In this document: positions 61,690 through 64,000 of the stretch, piece after piece
Layout of the letters: each line of letters starts with the position of its first letter
Position numbering within the stretch: position 1 is the stretch's first letter
From: Liquidambar formosana
Lineage: Eukaryota > Streptophyta > Magnoliopsida > Saxifragales > Altingiaceae
Direction: 5' to 3'
Assembly: GCA_039720395.1 (NCBI GenBank)
Contig: CM077824.1
Coordinates: 17,426,046-17,490,045 of the forward strand
DNA length: 64,000 nucleotides
Made by a program: the position numbers and the translations under genes
Notes under the pieces: generated by a model
The model's input: only the letters and a program-made list of their open reading frames with translations
The model's database searches: none
What the model was told of the DNA's origin: nothing

Positions 61690-62269
61690 AACCCCAAAAA
61701 AAAAAAAAAAAAAAAAAAAAAAAGAAGAGAAGAGGAAAATGAGAGAGAGTCAACCCAGCTGGAGGGATTTGAGGGAACTCCAAATCTAGCTTGCTCTGAG
61801 GTCTACTTACTAAATTGTCCTCATGTTTAGAAGAAATTCTTCCTTAAAAATGGAACTTGATCTTGTTGTAGAAGATTCAGCGATAATGACACAATAGGAG
61901 AGTGTCTATTTCATCATAATTGTAATAACTTGTATTCTGTTTTGAGTACACCAAATACCCCTTCTGGTACTAGGAGTCCAGTGTGGACATCTGCTATGTC
62001 TCATTGGGTTCATGGACATAATTTCAATGCAATTTTAATTGTACAACTAACTTACGGTATGAGGAAAAAGAATTAATTCATTTTGATAAGTTTAACAATT
62101 TAATTATAAATATTTTATTTCCAAGGAATTTTAAATATTTTATAGTCCACTGATCAAGGAAAAGAAAAAAAAGGAGTTATTGCTTCTATTACCAACAAAA
62201 AGAAAAAAAAAATGTTAAATTTATCAATATGGGATATTATTTTTAGAAAATTTTATCTAATAAATGGGG
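61690..62269. other. upstream flank of the kinase gene
   Basis: An A-run of about 27 lies at 61697-61723. No other gene is seen. Confidence 0.4.
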
Positions 62270-62650
62270 AGTCGCTACAAAAATTCTTAAGTACTCTCCA
62301 CTAATTTTAAAATTTTCAAGATTTTATGAAAATAAAAAAGATTTTTATGAAAACTAGTTGTACAGTCCATCAAAAAATATTAGTTTGAACAACTATGTGT
62401 GAGAAATATTTTCTAAAATTTGTTGTTTAAATAGATTTTTTAGGCATTTACAATTTTTATTTTATTTTTACAAAAATTTTCATAAAAAATGGTCAAAAAC
62501 TCTCTTTTATAAAATTGTTTAAAATATTTTTTTTTTTAATGGATAAAGCGTCCCATTTTCTTAGAAACTGGTTAAATTTTAAACCTTTAAAAAATTAAAA
62601 TACATAAGAAATATTTAAAAAATTTTGTAGTGACAATAACCTCCACGGCT
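62270..62650. mobile_element. degenerate MITE of the GGCTATTGC family
   Basis: The right end, read on minus, is GGTTATTGTCACTACAAAAT; the left is GTCGCTACAAAAATTC. The core carries GAACAACTATGTGTGAGAAA and TTGTTTAAATAGATTTTTTA, as in 35488-35897. The left terminus has lost its GGCTATTG start. Confidence 0.6.
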
Positions 62651-63175
62651 CTACCCTGATAAATAGATGACATAATTATAGGATGAATTCCAATCGCTTC
62701 TTTTTCTGAAATGGCATTTATTTATTTATTTACTTATTTATTGTGAACTAAGAACCTGTTCAGCTGAGACAGTACGCGTGTCCTTGCCCTCAGCACTCAA
62801 CAGTAAAGTGTTATCATTTGGTATATTGGATTAGAAAGGATTTATAAATCAAATATGGTAGCAATTTATTAGTTGGACCATTTATTAATGCAGAAATTAA
62901 GTTCATGTACCATACATCGTACATCAAAAATTAAATTTTCAATTGTTACTTTGCCAGGAGTCAGAGATACCTATGAGTGAAGGAAAAATATTGGTCCACA
63001 ATTGGTTTTATGTATCAATCATAAACACTCAATAGTCTCGTATTTTGTATTTGTTTTTTTATTTTTTTAGTATAATTAGAGGAGTTCAAACTTCAAATTC
63101 TTATTCTATCATAATCTTATCATTTAGCTCCCCATCTCTCACTACTAGGGTAACCTCAGTGGCCTAACACATAGG
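62651..63175. other. intergenic
   Basis: I see no gene or clear element here beyond a short (TTTA)n tract at 62719-62740. Confidence 0.4.
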
Positions 63176-63388
63176 CTCTATTTGGTTCGTGGATTTTATC
63201 AAGGAAAAAAAATAAAATATAAGGAATTCTACTTTTTTTTATGTGGTTGCAATGGAAAATTTGAAGAAAAATAAGAGTTGGAATAATTTTGACTTGATAT
63301 GATTTTATCTTTTCCTTTCATTTCTTTCCTCCTCATTTTTTTTCCTTTCCATTTTTTTTTCTTGATAAAATCCATGAACCAAATAGAG
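63176..63388. mobile_element. MITE with about 36-bp inverted ends
   Basis: CTCTATTTGGTTCGTGGATT at the left is matched by AATCCATGAACCAAATAGAG (with one small difference) at the right, continuing through TTATCAAGGAAAAAAA. The interior is purine/pyrimidine biased and has no ORF of note. The ends are well preserved, so this is one of the younger MITEs here. Confidence 0.8.
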
Positions 63389-63496
63389 GGATAATGTTTT
63401 ACGCTCACCATTCAATCTATTAAAAATTATATATATATATATATGTATGGGATATTATGATTGACTGAATTTAATAATCAATCTTATAACTTTAAG

Positions 63497-63690
63497 TCAT
63501 ATTTGTTTTATTAGAATAGAATGGATGGAATGGAATCTTAGTCGAATTCATTCCAAATATGCAAGTAATTTGATTGAGAATAGAATCAAACAGTGTGTTT
63601 ATAAAATTATTTCAAATTATTTTACATTGTATTCTACTTTAAATATGATTCCATTCTCATTCATTTCATTTCAACTAAACAAACATGGCC
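63497..63690. mobile_element. foldback MITE
   Basis: Left CATATTTGTTTTATTAGAAT pairs with right TTCAACTAAACAAACATGGC (imperfect), and GGATGGAATGGAATC pairs with GATTCCATTCTCATTC. It is the same family as the half copy at 32225-32397. Confidence 0.6.
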
Positions 63691-63748
63691 TAAGTGGTAT
63701 CTCTATAAGGTTTTGATCTTTGACTCTACAATCTAAAAAATTAAGGTG

Positions 63749-63809
<61 letters not shown>

Positions 63810-63886
63810 AAGAAGAAGAAGAAGAAGAAAGAAAGAAAGAAAGAAAGAGGATTTGAAATTTTATATTCTGTGAAAGAGGATTTGAA
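63749..63886 (+). repeat. 60-nt A-run, AAG/AAAG tracts and a short tandem repeat
   Basis: Sixty A residues (63749-63808) are followed by (AAG)n and (AAAG)n to about 63846, then two copies of GAGGATTTGAAATTTTATAT-TCTGT. The long A-run could be the tail of a retroposon copied in + orientation, but no LINE or SINE body is recognised upstream. Confidence 0.8.
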
Positions 63887-64000
63887 ATTTTATATTCTGT
63901 AAATGGACCAATGGCATAGGTTGTCTTGCCTTGGTTTACTCTAACACAATGGAAAATGGAAGAAAAAAATTTATAAAAATTTTCTTTTTATCGATATATG

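Overview
This is a gene-poor, AT-rich piece of a eudicot nuclear genome. The evidence is split genes with GT-AG introns, a group IIc WRKY factor, a plant receptor-like kinase, and a dense layer of Ty3/gypsy-type LTR elements, MITEs, a Helitron-like element and a SINE-like repeat. The species cannot be fixed from sequence alone; the very repetitive flanks fit a medium-to-large, possibly woody, eudicot genome.

Layout. (1) 1-21472 is a stack of nested LTR elements. The outermost recognisable sequence is one long LTR (about 17764-21472, ending GGGTCGTAACA). It was hit by element 1, whose internal leader (1-1818) and minus-oriented 5' LTR (pieces 1819-2167, 8850-9786, 17707-17763) lie in the window. 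The outer LTR also holds a complete solo LTR (19101-20447) with a perfect 5-bp duplication GTTTA. The LTR of element 1 carries two further insertions. One is an inverted LTR dimer (2168-8849, duplication ACTAT), which itself carries a 2.8-kb solo LTR. The other is a non-autonomous element with a gag pseudogene and no pol (9787-17706). (2) 21473-39800 has no convincing gene. It holds a SINE-like unit, several foldback MITEs, a 64-bp minisatellite, simple-sequence tracts and a 146-bp tandem duplication. (3) 39900-43900 is a complete WRKY gene on + (41105-43350, three exons, 318 aa, WRKY8/28/71 type). A cluster of W-boxes, G-boxes and a CGCG box lies about 1 kb upstream, a duplicated CT-rich leader precedes the ATG, and intron 2 holds a tandem duplication. 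(4) 44000-56500 is intergenic, with a Helitron-like element (49377-50344), Mutator-like MITEs and a 943-bp GC-rich Mutator-like element with 9-bp duplications. (5) 56581-61650 is a complete receptor-like kinase gene on - (seven coding exons, 508 aa, At5g18500/At2g42960 type) with at least one non-coding leader exon. (6) 61660-64000 is intergenic with MITEs and a 60-nt poly-A run.

The two genes point away from each other's 5' ends across about 13 kb of repeats, and nothing suggests they are co-regulated. Both belong to families linked to signalling, so the biology here is ordinary plant signalling set in an active transposon landscape. The most unusual object is the palindromic LTR element. 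I found no evidence for a wholly new gene system.
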